Below, in pieces: positions 45,663 to 54,675 of a stretch of DNA of 64,000 nucleotides. Source of the stretch: Pseudopedobacter alpinus (GTDB taxonomy: Bacteria; Bacteroidota; Bacteroidia; Sphingobacteriales; Sphingobacteriaceae). Position 1 is the stretch's first letter, and every line of letters begins with the position of its first letter. The translations under genes were made by a program, and so were the position numbers. The notes beneath the pieces were generated by a model. It was not told where the DNA came from. It made no database searches and saw only the letters and a program-made list of their open reading frames with translations. The stretch is from contig NZ_JBHULV010000044.1 in the NCBI RefSeq assembly GCF_042684645.1, positions 1 through 64,000 on the forward strand. Reading direction: 5' to 3'.

Positions 45663-46391
45663 ATGAAAAACGAACTATCAGATAAAGAGTTTTATAAAAT
45701 TACCGATAAAGATATTCTTTATGAGGATAACCATTTAATAGCTGTTTATAAAAAAGCAGGTTGGATTGTGCAAGTTGATGATACCAACGATCCATCTTTA
45801 GATGAAATGGTGAAAACTTACATTGCCGAAAAATATAATAAACCAAATGGGGCTTTTTTAGGTGTTGTGCACCGATTAGATAGACCAGTAAGTGGTGTAA
45901 TTTTGTTTGCGAAAACTTCAAAAGCTTTAGACCGGATAAACAAAATGTTTAAAGAGCGTGATATGCACAAAACATATTGGGCTGTTGTACGCCAAAGGCC
46001 AAATGAAATGGAAGGGAATTTAGTTCATTATTTAATTAAAAATCCTAAGAAAAATATAACAACTCCGTACAATACAGAAATTAAAGGTAGCCAAAGAGCC
46101 GAACTTAATTTTAAAGTTTTAGGTTACCAAAACGAATATTATTTAATAGAAGTTGACCCAATCACTGGTCGTCCGCATCAAATAAGGGTACAATTATCAA
46201 CTTTAGGTAGTCCAATTGTTGGCGATAACAAATACGGCTACCCAAGAGGTAGCAGGAAAAAAAGTATTGCTTTACATGCACTTAGGTTACAATTTATACA
46301 TCCTATAAAAAAAGAACCAGTTAATATATTTGCCCCTTTGCCAAGAGATGGTTTTTGGGAAAAATTTGATAACTTTTTACCAAAGAAATAA
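45663..46391 (+). CDS. RluA family pseudouridine synthase
   Basis: 242 aa. The catalytic Asp is in VVHRLDRPVSGVILFAKT; RPHQIRVQLSTLGSPIVGD and the C-terminal LHALRLQFIHPIKKE are family-conserved. No S4 RNA-binding domain is present. It isomerises uridine in rRNA or tRNA; the exact site cannot be told. It follows panB across the TTAG repeat. Confidence 0.92.
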   Translation: MKNELSDKEFYKITDKDILYEDNHLIAVYKKAGWIVQVDDTNDPSLDEMVKTYIAEKYNKPNGAFLGVVHRLDRPVSGVILFAKTSKALDRINKMFKERDMHKTYWAVVRQRPNEMEGNLVHYLIKNPKKNITTPYNTEIKGSQRAELNFKVLGYQNEYYLIEVDPITGRPHQIRVQLSTLGSPIVGDNKYGYPRGSRKKSIALHALRLQFIHPIKKEPVNIFAPLPRDGFWEKFDNFLPKK

Positions 46392-46417
46392 GGTTAAAAA
46401 ATGAAAGTTTAAAAAAA

Positions 46418-47455
46418 TCAGGATTTTACATTATCCACAACTTTTGGTCCTTTTAATTTTATCAAATTGTCAACAATTACATCAATTACATTGCTACGTT
46501 GGCTAATCATTCTATCTGCTAAAGCCATTAATTTCTGAATGTTTTTAGGGTCGGCGGCATCTAATTTTTCTTGAACGCTTTGTAAATTTTGAGGCTCTAA
46601 ACGTATGTAATGATCAGGAATACCTAAAAAACTAAAAATTTGTTTCATGTAAAAATGACTAGTTTCTGTGGATGCACTCATCATCATATCTAATAAAGCC
46701 GGAACTACAAAAAGCGCTTTAGTATCTCTTAATTCGTCACTATCATAAGATTGCTTTGAAACACCAGTACCTAAAGAAAGTATATGAATGTCGTTAGGGA
46801 ATAAATCATCAGGTTCTTTTTTAATTTCAACAAATGCGCTTAAAGATGGGTTTGTGGCAAATATACCACCATCTAACAGTGGGTAGCGTACCCCAGCAAT
46901 AGAGTGAATTTCTGCTACACTAAAGTAGGTAGGTGCTGCAGATGTAGCTCTGCAAACATCTCTTACATAAAAATCTCTACTATCGCCTCTTTCTTTGGCA
47001 ACTTTTTGTCTAAATATGTGGGCTTTTCTAAGTTCAATATTGTAGGCTGTAATAATGCAAGGTTTTATCAGATCACTTAGCTTAACATCTTCAAAATAAT
47101 CTAATAAAATTTTCTCTAAAAATTCGGCATCGTAACGCTCTGTTACCCAGCCAATATCAGCAAATACTTTTTTAAAGCCTTTACTTTCAAAAATTTTAGG
47201 TCCGTTTTCTACATATAGGTTTAACGCATCTCTTGCACTAAATCTTGGCTTTGTTGGGTCTTCTTTAGAAGGGCAAAGTAATAAACAAGTTAAAATTCCG
47301 CCTGTACTTGTACCTGCAAAAAAATCGAAGTATTGAGCTATATATGCATTATTGTTACCGGTTTTTTTTCTTAATCGATCTTCTAATTCTGCTAAAACCA
47401 TCCCAGGTATAATACCTTTTATTCCGCCACCGTCTATAGATAAAATTGTTTTCAT
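46418..47455 (-). CDS. Patatin-like phospholipase
   Basis: 345 aa from the ATG at 47455. The oxyanion loop ILSIDGGGIKGIIPGMV, nucleophile Ser in GTSTGG, and Asp in PLLDGGIFATNPS form the Ser-Asp dyad. No signal peptide is visible, so it is probably cytoplasmic. Patatins include the CBASS effector CapV, but no CD-NTase is nearby, so lipid turnover is the safer reading. Confidence 0.88.
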   Translation of the reverse strand: MKTILSIDGGGIKGIIPGMVLAELEDRLRKKTGNNNAYIAQYFDFFAGTSTGGILTCLLLCPSKEDPTKPRFSARDALNLYVENGPKIFESKGFKKVFADIGWVTERYDAEFLEKILLDYFEDVKLSDLIKPCIITAYNIELRKAHIFRQKVAKERGDSRDFYVRDVCRATSAAPTYFSVAEIHSIAGVRYPLLDGGIFATNPSLSAFVEIKKEPDDLFPNDIHILSLGTGVSKQSYDSDELRDTKALFVVPALLDMMMSASTETSHFYMKQIFSFLGIPDHYIRLEPQNLQSVQEKLDAADPKNIQKLMALADRMISQRSNVIDVIVDNLIKLKGPKVVDNVKS

Positions 47456-47498
47456 TTTACTAAATGTAGCAATAAATAACAAAAAAGTAAATAAGGGG

Positions 47499-48458
47499 CT
47501 AGTTTCTGAAATTTTGGGTAACCATTAAACCATAAATTCCTCCATCTATAATTCCAATACCTACTCGGCCAAATTTTGGGTTTAAAATGTTAGCCTTATG
47601 CCCGGGAGAATTCATTAAGCCTAAATGAGCAATTTCTACAGTTTGAGCCAGTGCTAAATTTTCGCCAGCGGTGGTGTATTTTATTTTTCGCTGTTTTATT
47701 CTATCAAAAGGAGTTTCATTCTCCAAATTTATATGAGAAAAGTAGCCCTTTTTAAACATATCTGTAGAGTGAAACCGAGCAACAGTTCTTAATGAAGTGT
47801 CTCTTGCTAAAATTCCCAACCCTGCTTTCCTACGTTCCTGATTTACCAAAACTAAAAGATGGTTTTCATATTTCTCATTAGCATTTACATTATTCAAATT
47901 AAAATGTAAATAAATTGTTTCATCAGATTCTGGTTCTATGGTAAGTTTGCTGATACTTTGTTTTACCTGCTCGCTAATTTCTGGAGCTATTTTTTGATCA
48001 AGAGTTTCTATTTTTTGTGTTAAGATACCTGCTACATAACTCTCTCTAGTATCAATTGGTAAATTAGGCCATAAAGGTATAAATGAAAATATTAATGCAA
48101 TAATTGCTGCATAAAAGAACCCTTTAACAATACCAGGTAAAATGCCTCCCAGCTTATTAACTGAATTTTCTTGAGTGCTTTTAGGTATAAATTTGATTAG
48201 CCAGTATATAATTATACCAATAATTAATCGATTGATAAAAAGGCTAATAATAAACGATAAAGGAAAAAGCCACCTTTCTTGTAAATGAAAATTATCATCT
48301 AAAAAAGTGGCTATATATTGGTAATTTAAAAATGCAATTAATATGCTAATTGCCAAAGCTAAAAATTCTAAAAAGCCTAAGATAAATCCACGAATATAAC
48401 CTAAGTATATAGCTGATAAAATAATTATCAGTAGTATAATATCAACATAGTTAAACAT
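47499..48458 (-). CDS. CvpA-type membrane domain fused to a CAP (SCP/PR1) domain
   Basis: 319 aa. Residues 1-165 form a CvpA-like region with four membrane helices and a GFILGFLEFLALAIS start. Residues about 195-319 form a CAP domain: LLVLVNQERRKAGLGIL, RFHSTDMFKKGYFSH, YTTAGENLALAQT and GHKANILNPKFGRVGIG carry the conserved His/Glu cleft. The CAP domain would face the periplasm. CvpA-CAP fusions occur in some bacteria; the function is unknown. Confidence 0.85.
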   Translation of the reverse strand: MFNYVDIILLIIILSAIYLGYIRGFILGFLEFLALAISILIAFLNYQYIATFLDDNFHLQERWLFPLSFIISLFINRLIIGIIIYWLIKFIPKSTQENSVNKLGGILPGIVKGFFYAAIIALIFSFIPLWPNLPIDTRESYVAGILTQKIETLDQKIAPEISEQVKQSISKLTIEPESDETIYLHFNLNNVNANEKYENHLLVLVNQERRKAGLGILARDTSLRTVARFHSTDMFKKGYFSHINLENETPFDRIKQRKIKYTTAGENLALAQTVEIAHLGLMNSPGHKANILNPKFGRVGIGIIDGGIYGLMVTQNFRN

Positions 48459-48505
48459 ATTTTGATATTACAAAAAGTAATCCAAAAGAGGTTAAAAGAT
48501 AAAAA

Positions 48506-49480
48506 TTAGCTGATGTAACTTTCTAAAATCTTAAAGCCGTTATTGGTGCTCATCACAACTTTTTGTGTAGTTGCCGGAATTAAAACGCAATCGCCCATTT
48601 GTACTGGCAATTCTTCAATACCATATTTTAAAGTGTAAGCACCTTCAACACAAACATGAATGATAAAGCTATCTAAGATGCTATAATCTCTGGCAACTTC
48701 TTGCGTGTAATCTAAAATGTTGGTTGTAAAATATGGGCAATCAATTAATTCTACAGCTTGGTTTAAATTGTCTTGATACGGAGTTTTGTATTCTTTATAA
48801 AAATTATAGTCAATTGCATCAATTGCTTCTTCAGTGTGCAATTCTCTTAAATTTCCTTTGTCGTCTTTTCTGTCAAAATCATAAATACGGTAGGTGATAT
48901 CTGAAGTTTGCTGAATTTCTGCAATTAACAATCCTTTACCAATGGTGTGTACCCTGCCAGCAGGCAAAAAGAAAACATCGCCAGCTTCTACTTCTTCTTT
49001 ATTTAAAATATCAGTTAAATTACCAGCATTAAATTTTTCTAAGTAAAGTTCTTTATCAACTTCTTGATTAAAACCCGCTATTAATGAAGCATTTTTATCA
49101 GCTTGTAAAACGTACCACATCTCTGTTTTGCCAAAAGAATTATGGCGTTTTTTTGCCAGTTCATCATCAGGGTGTACCTGTATTGATAAATCTTCATTTG
49201 CATCTATAAACTTTACTAACAACGGAAATTCGTTTCCAAAACGATTGTAATTTTTTATACCTAAAAGATCAGCCTTATATTCCGCCAATAAATCTGCTAA
49301 AGAGCTACCTTGTAAAGAACCGTTTGCAACAACAGAAACATCAGATTTTACACCAGATATTTCCCAAGTTTCGCCACAGTTTGGAAGTGGAGAATAGTCT
49401 TTTCCTAATTGGGTGTTAATTTTATTACCACCCCAAATTTTATCTTTAAATATTGTTTTGAATTTTAATGGATATAGCAC
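48506..49480 (-). CDS. manA: Class I mannose-6-phosphate isomerase
   Basis: 324 aa from a GTG start. A cupin enzyme linking fructose-6-phosphate and mannose-6-phosphate, the entry to GDP-mannose and GDP-fucose. The zinc ligands lie in LSIQVHPDDELAKK, GKTEMWYVLQ and FFLPAGRVHTIGKG. It opens the polysaccharide locus and connects with fcl, giving a mannose/fucose supply. Confidence 0.9.
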   Translation of the reverse strand: MLYPLKFKTIFKDKIWGGNKINTQLGKDYSPLPNCGETWEISGVKSDVSVVANGSLQGSSLADLLAEYKADLLGIKNYNRFGNEFPLLVKFIDANEDLSIQVHPDDELAKKRHNSFGKTEMWYVLQADKNASLIAGFNQEVDKELYLEKFNAGNLTDILNKEEVEAGDVFFLPAGRVHTIGKGLLIAEIQQTSDITYRIYDFDRKDDKGNLRELHTEEAIDAIDYNFYKEYKTPYQDNLNQAVELIDCPYFTTNILDYTQEVARDYSILDSFIIHVCVEGAYTLKYGIEELPVQMGDCVLIPATTQKVVMSTNNGFKILESYIS

Positions 49481-49524
49481 AAATGTGAAATTAGAAATTT
49501 TGTATTTTATTTAAACATTAGAAC

Positions 49525-50910
49525 TTAATAGGCGCTATCTTGTCCTTTTATGGTTACTACAACAGTTTGGATTATAATTTTTAAATCAAGCCAAATGCTC
49601 CAATTTTCAATATACCAAACATCGTATTCAATTCTTTTAATCAATTGTTCTTCGGTTTTAATTTCGCCCCTAAAACCATTTACTTGGGCATGGCCAGTAA
49701 CACCAGGTTTTTGGTAATGCCTAATCATGTATTTCATAATTATTGCAGAGTACTCTTCTGTATGTTTTAGCATGTGTGGGCGTGGGCCAACAACAGACAT
49801 TTCTCCTTTTAAAACGTTAAAAAATTGAGGCAATTCATCAATACTTGATTTTCTTAAAAATTTGCCCAGCTTAGTTATTCGTTTATCGCCAAGGGTAACT
49901 TGTTTACTATTTGCTTCAGCGTTCATTTTTAAGCTTCTAAACTTAATACATTTAAACGGTTGGTTGTTTTTCCCAGACCGCTCTTGTAAAAAGAAAACAG
50001 GACCTTTTGAGTCTAGCTTAATTAAAATTGCGATAATTGGCACCAACCAACTTAACAAAAATATAGTCACCAAAGTACTAAATACGATATCAAAAAGGCG
50101 TTTTTTAGCTTGTACTGCAAAATCTTCTAACGGTTCTGATCTTAAAGAAAGTACCGGAACATCATGCAAGTAATCGAAATGCACCTCTCTTTGAACAAAA
50201 TAGAATAAATCAGGTACAAATCTAAATCGCATGCATAAGTTCTCTGCAGATTGTGCAATATGATAAATTTGCGGATAAACTTCTGGAGAAAGGGTGCAAT
50301 AAATTTCTGTTATTTGGTTATTTACAGCATACTGAATAGCATCATCAAGTGTTCCTAAATATTTAAAATCTTCATCGTTTTGAGAAATCTCTTTTTCAGA
50401 AAAAGAACCTAAAATATTAAGTGTTTTGTTAGTTTTTCTAAGCTTAATTGCTAATTCTTTAGAAAACTTGTTGTTACCTAAAATGATAATTTTGTTTACA
50501 GCTCGTTTTTTTCTTCCAATATATTCTGCAACTTTTAGAAATGCAACTCTACTTAAAACCAAATAAGTAGCAAAAGCAGAAAAACTGATGATTAAATACT
50601 GTTGATTATAGTTATACCTTGAAAAGAAAAGATAAATTAATAATAGTATCAGGTATATAATGAAAGCCCTATTGGTACGGCGGGCAAATTTTTTAAAGTT
50701 TAAAATCTTATCATTTATATAAACCTCTGTAATATAAGAACTCATTAACCAAAAAATATTATTCATGATAAAGAATACTACATGGCTAATATTTGCAGAA
50801 TCTGACTGGAAATTATAATTAAGTAAGAGTATTAAATGTAATAAACATAAAAAGCCTAAATCTGTAAAGGCAAAAAATATTCTGAAAAAATTATCGAATC
50901 TACTGTTCAT
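49525..50910 (-). CDS. Polyprenyl-phosphate sugar-1-phosphate transferase (initiating enzyme)
   Basis: 461 aa. Four to five N-terminal membrane helices (about 10-125), a Rossmann-like middle (about 140-240), one further helix, then the catalytic bacterial sugar transferase domain (about 268-461: KRLFDIVFSTLVT, FFLQERSGKNNQPFKCIKFRSLK, RKSSIDELPQFFNVLKGEMS and VGPRPHM). It loads the first sugar phosphate onto undecaprenyl phosphate to start repeat-unit assembly at the inner membrane, as WcaJ does. The sugar is not known. Confidence 0.92.
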   Translation of the reverse strand: MNSRFDNFFRIFFAFTDLGFLCLLHLILLLNYNFQSDSANISHVVFFIMNNIFWLMSSYITEVYINDKILNFKKFARRTNRAFIIYLILLLIYLFFSRYNYNQQYLIISFSAFATYLVLSRVAFLKVAEYIGRKKRAVNKIIILGNNKFSKELAIKLRKTNKTLNILGSFSEKEISQNDEDFKYLGTLDDAIQYAVNNQITEIYCTLSPEVYPQIYHIAQSAENLCMRFRFVPDLFYFVQREVHFDYLHDVPVLSLRSEPLEDFAVQAKKRLFDIVFSTLVTIFLLSWLVPIIAILIKLDSKGPVFFLQERSGKNNQPFKCIKFRSLKMNAEANSKQVTLGDKRITKLGKFLRKSSIDELPQFFNVLKGEMSVVGPRPHMLKHTEEYSAIIMKYMIRHYQKPGVTGHAQVNGFRGEIKTEEQLIKRIEYDVWYIENWSIWLDLKIIIQTVVVTIKGQDSAY

Positions 50911-50988
50911 TTATGCTTAACTATTTTACTTTTTCGATTTTTTTGATACAATATTGATTAAATTTTTGTAAAACTTTACGATAATTTT

Positions 50989-51055
50989 AAGCCTGTTTAA
51001 AATTTATCTAATAATTTGTTTATACTTATTTGTGGCTACAACTTTAAACAGGCTC
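50989..51055. mobile_element. Short copy of the MITE-like element
   Basis: Left end agcctgtttaaa (50990-51001) and right end tttaaacaggct (51043-51054) are inverted repeats. The first 32 bp match the 161-bp element at 30188-30348, after which the interior is about 95 bp shorter and differs, apart from a shared tggctacaa. No clear target duplication is visible. It lies upstream of the initiating transferase gene. Confidence 0.72.
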
Positions 51056-51162
51056 TTAATTCAAAAAAATTAAACTCAAAGTTAATCTAAATAATATAAG
51101 ATTTAAAAGCCTAAATAAATGAAAAGTTTTTTTAAGCTTTATTAATGGTTTAAAAATCTAAA

Positions 51163-52035
51163 TTATAATCCTTTTTTCTTTTGATCAAAATTGTGAATAT
51201 AGTTATAAGTACTTTCTATGTTAGCTTTAGAAGAAGCTCCAAACAATATAGATTCAATATTTGGCAAGTCGCACACATACTCTATAGCATCTTTAGGGTG
51301 TATTGCCCCACCTGCTAAAACCTGCATTGCTATTGCTCTTAATTTTCTTGTTTTTAAAACATCTTCATAAACAGCATTACCACCAGACATTCTAAATCCT
51401 GCTTTATTAATTGAAGCACAAATAATTGGGTTTTCAATACCACCTTTTTCTAAAACATCTAAAAGTTTAGGCATATTCATGGTAATAAAGCCCGCCTCCA
51501 CATTATATTTTTTCTTTACATATTGATGGAAAGCGATTAAAACTTCATCAGCTCTTAAACCCAATAAAAGATCGGTAATTACATTTTGCAAAAAGATTAC
51601 TGGCGTATTGATTCCTTTAAACATTTTCATCTCTGCATCTACCAATAACTCCATTATAGATAGGTAATCTTTAGAAATAAATGCTACACCGCCTTTAAAC
51701 ATAGAACCAAAAAAATTACCCGGCACATACTGTTTTATGGTTCCAGCAATGCCAAGCTCTGTTACTGCATTAGCATATTTGTGAGCATAAGGCATACAAG
51801 GGTAAATGGTAAAATCTTTATACTTTTCAGGCTCGCTTCTAATGGTGTTACAAATATTAACTATCCTATCATGGGTGGTACACATAAAGGTGTTAATTCC
51901 TACAGATCGGGCTTCATCTAATGTTTTAATGATAGCACTATCTTCTTTAAATTTTATAGATTGTGCCCTTGATTTTTCGTCAGATATATGATTAACGGCG
52001 AAAAACTGATTATCGCCAAATAGTACTCTTTCCAT
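51163..52035 (-). CDS. Unrecognised TIM-barrel-like protein of the polysaccharide locus
   Basis: 290 aa, soluble, no signal peptide. It opens MERVLFGDNQFFAVNHISDE and has patterns typical of a beta/alpha barrel (DEARSVGINTFMCTTHD, ENPIICASINKAGFRMSG, AIAMQVLAGGAIHPKDAIEY, SILFGASSKANIES). The last resembles the end of aldo/keto reductases, but no NADPH or catalytic Tyr/Lys motif is clear. It starts four bases after the Gfo/Idh gene on the same strand. A role in making a modified sugar is inferred from context only. Confidence 0.75.
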   Translation of the reverse strand: MERVLFGDNQFFAVNHISDEKSRAQSIKFKEDSAIIKTLDEARSVGINTFMCTTHDRIVNICNTIRSEPEKYKDFTIYPCMPYAHKYANAVTELGIAGTIKQYVPGNFFGSMFKGGVAFISKDYLSIMELLVDAEMKMFKGINTPVIFLQNVITDLLLGLRADEVLIAFHQYVKKKYNVEAGFITMNMPKLLDVLEKGGIENPIICASINKAGFRMSGGNAVYEDVLKTRKLRAIAMQVLAGGAIHPKDAIEYVCDLPNIESILFGASSKANIESTYNYIHNFDQKKKGL

Positions 52036-52039
52036 AATT

Positions 52040-53050
52040 TTATTTTGAATTACTTTTAATTAATTCAATTGCTTTGTCTGTAAACCAAGCGCTTTGAAAT
52101 GTGTTAATTGTATTTGGAACTTTACCTAAAATAGTATCAATAAAATAATCTACTTGGCTGGTATATTCTTCGCCACGTAAATTAAAATCTACAGGTTCAG
52201 TTAAATCTGTAATGTTTTTTAAATTCCAACCGTCTGTATAACCTGCTAAAGATTTTGCGTCTTTTAAATAAACTTTTAGTTCACTTGCGTCTGATATTAT
52301 TTTACCGTTTGTGCCAGAAATTGTAATAGTGGTTGACATTTTTCGGTAGGTTTCATCGCTCCAGTTTACAGATAAAACGCCTTTTACGTTATTGTTAAGT
52401 TCTAATAATGAATAAACAGCATCTTCTACATTTACTGAATAAATAGAATCTAAAACGCTTCCTTTTACAGATGATACTGGTGCAAGTGTATCATTTATCA
52501 AATCTATAACATGTGAAGCATAATCTAGTAAACAACCGCCACCAGCTTTAGGGTCTGATCGCCAAGTAGCTTGCTGGGGTTTGGTAACAACTGGGCCGTA
52601 AGACTCCCCAACAAAATGATGGATTTTGCCTAAAATGCCAGTGTTAACTAATCGTTTTACTTCTTTAAATGTGCCAATAAATTTATTATGGTATCCTACT
52701 TGGTTTATAACTTCTTGTGTTGCAGCTAAACTAACTAATTCTTGCCCTTCTACAGATGTTAAACAAAATGGTTTTTCTGCAAATACATGAACTTTTTTGT
52801 TAAGTAAATCTTTAATAATGGAATAATGAAATTTAGTAGGTACGGCAACAAAAACTGCATCAGGCTTAGTTTCATTAACCATTTTTTCATAATCTGTAAA
52901 GCAATTAAATTTCCCGTAACGACTAAGAAAATCATTAACCATTTTAGAGGTATCACAAACACCCACAACCTCTACATTTGGATTTGCGCCGAGTATAGAT
53001 AAATGGGAGATACCCATTTTTCCCGCACCTATTAATGCAACTTTTATCAT
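52040..53050 (-). CDS. Gfo/Idh/MocA family oxidoreductase
   Basis: 336 aa. The N-terminal Rossmann fold has VALIGAGKMGISHLSIL; the catalytic Lys is in HVFAEKPFCLT (EKP motif), and the C-terminal domain has GGGCLLDYASHVIDL with His. It oxidises or reduces an NDP-sugar or related ring using bound NAD(P). It pairs with the unrecognised barrel protein and faces, across 612 bp, the glycosyltransferase and GMC genes. Confidence 0.9.
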   Translation of the reverse strand: MIKVALIGAGKMGISHLSILGANPNVEVVGVCDTSKMVNDFLSRYGKFNCFTDYEKMVNETKPDAVFVAVPTKFHYSIIKDLLNKKVHVFAEKPFCLTSVEGQELVSLAATQEVINQVGYHNKFIGTFKEVKRLVNTGILGKIHHFVGESYGPVVTKPQQATWRSDPKAGGGCLLDYASHVIDLINDTLAPVSSVKGSVLDSIYSVNVEDAVYSLLELNNNVKGVLSVNWSDETYRKMSTTITISGTNGKIISDASELKVYLKDAKSLAGYTDGWNLKNITDLTEPVDFNLRGEEYTSQVDYFIDTILGKVPNTINTFQSAWFTDKAIELIKSNSK

Positions 53051-53662
53051 AAATTATGTATTGTTATTTCTTGATTATTTTGTACGGTATTAACACCGAT
53101 AATGTTTGTTTAAATTTAAAAATTTTGATAAACAATTTGTTTTAACCTGTTTGTTTTATTAAAAGGGACAATATAATTTTTTTTGATCTATTGTTAAACA
53201 GTTTTTGGTTTAATTAAAGCAATTTTAGTAAAAATGATTAAATCTTTTCAGATCTTTTCGAATTTATTGCGCTTAACAACAGAAAGATCAATTTTAGCTA
53301 AAAATTTATCTTTTAACCTTATATTGGCTTATTAATAAAAATAATAGCTTTTGAGTTAAGTTTAGTGAAATTAAAAAGCATAAGGTAAGAATGATTTTTT
53401 TGTTGAACCAGATTTTAAACATAGCTAAAGTTTTAAATGTTTTTATCTGTTTAGGCTTTAATTATTTCATTAAGTAACCATCAGGGTAATCAAGTTTTTT
53501 TTCTTAATTACCCCTAGTTAAAAGGTTTTACTATCGTATGTTTTTCTAAAATTATTTAAACTTTTAAAAGAAAAATAGCGTATAAAAATTTGTAATAGAT
53601 TAATGGAAACAATGTTCATACAATTATGATTTTCAATAGCTAAATAATACTTATTATTAATA
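53051..53662. other. 612-bp AT-rich divergent control region of the polysaccharide locus
   Basis: This stretch separates the minus-strand Gfo/Idh group from the plus-strand Alg14/Alg13-GMC-AKR group. It has no intact ORF. It is very rich in T and A with scattered ttttg and taaagc-like boxes, so both promoters and regulatory sites probably lie here. I cannot pick a single convincing promoter. Confidence 0.4.
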
Positions 53663-54136
53663 ATGAATAAAGATACGAAAGTTTTGTTTGCAAGTTCGGC
53701 AGGAGGGCATTTAGATGAAGTTTTGCAGCTAGAAGAATTGAGAAGCAAATACGAATATTTGTTAGTTACCGAAGAATTGGAGAGCACAAAAGCACTCAAA
53801 GAAAAGTACAATGTAAAATACATTAGGCCTGATGTAATGGGAAGAGGAGTTAAATACATCTGGAGTATTTTGGTTAATTTTTACCTGTCATTCTTCATTT
53901 TAATCAGTTTTAAACCAAAAGTTATCATCACAACAGGTAGTCATACCGCATTCCCCATGTGTGTTTTGGGTAAATTAATGGGAATTAAAATTATCTATAT
54001 TTTATCGTATGCCAGGGTAAATAGTAAAGCAAAAACAGCTAATTTAGTTTATCCATTTGCAGATTTGTTTTTGGTACAATGGGAATCGGCACAAAAACTT
54101 TATCCAAAATCAATTTATAAAGGAGGTTTATTTTAA
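53663..54136 (+). CDS. Alg14-like (PssD-type) glycosyltransferase membrane subunit
   Basis: 157 aa. It begins VLFASSAGGHLDEVLQL, the Alg14/PssD motif, and has a hydrophobic stretch (ILVNFYLSFFILISF) anchoring it to the membrane. Alg14 proteins recruit a catalytic Alg13-like subunit to add a second sugar to a lipid-linked primer. Its TAA overlaps the next gene's ATG by one base (taatg), a coupled arrangement matching a two-subunit enzyme. Confidence 0.9.
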   Translation: MNKDTKVLFASSAGGHLDEVLQLEELRSKYEYLLVTEELESTKALKEKYNVKYIRPDVMGRGVKYIWSILVNFYLSFFILISFKPKVIITTGSHTAFPMCVLGKLMGIKIIYILSYARVNSKAKTANLVYPFADLFLVQWESAQKLYPKSIYKGGLF

Positions 54137-54615
54137 TGATATTAGTACTTTTAGGAACATTCAAAATTGAATTTAGCCGCCCAATTTTAGCTATAGAAAA
54201 TGCAATTAAAAGTTGGGAAATTAGTGAGGAAATCATCGTTCAAGCAGGACATACAGCCTTCAAATCTGACTTTATGACGATTAGAGCATTTATTGAACCT
54301 AAAGAATTAGATAATTTGTATGAGCGAGCGGAAATAATAGTAACACATGGAGGCGTTGGTTCTATCCTTAGAGGGTTTAGAATGAAAAAAAAAATAATTG
54401 CTATCCCAAGGTTACATAAGTTTAAAGAACATGTGGATGATCATCAAATAGATATTTTAGAAGAATTTGCCAGACTTAATTATTTAATACCTTGGTATGA
54501 GCATGATAAATTTGCAGATGTTCTTGCCAAAGCTCGCAAATTTGAACCTTCACCATTTGTATCAACTAAAAAAGATTTAGAAGGTTTTTTAGTAAATTAT
54601 ATAGACAATTTATAA
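54136..54615 (+). CDS. Alg13-like (PssE-type) glycosyltransferase catalytic subunit
   Basis: 159 aa. ILVLLGTFKIEFSRPILAIE opens the GT28-type C-terminal fold; IIVTHGGVGSILRG binds the sugar nucleotide, and IPRLHKFKEHVDDHQ is the loop before the catalytic helix. It pairs with the upstream Alg14-like subunit to transfer the second sugar of the repeat. Confidence 0.9.
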   Translation: MILVLLGTFKIEFSRPILAIENAIKSWEISEEIIVQAGHTAFKSDFMTIRAFIEPKELDNLYERAEIIVTHGGVGSILRGFRMKKKIIAIPRLHKFKEHVDDHQIDILEEFARLNYLIPWYEHDKFADVLAKARKFEPSPFVSTKKDLEGFLVNYIDNL

Positions 54616-54675
54616 AAATTAAATTATACAATTCCTTTGCTAATTAAATCAGCACAGAAATAATAAAGCTTAAAA

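Noticed and set aside
46418..47455. Patatin as a CBASS effector
   Set aside because: No CD-NTase, Cap2 or Cap3 gene lies nearby; neighbours are housekeeping and polysaccharide genes.
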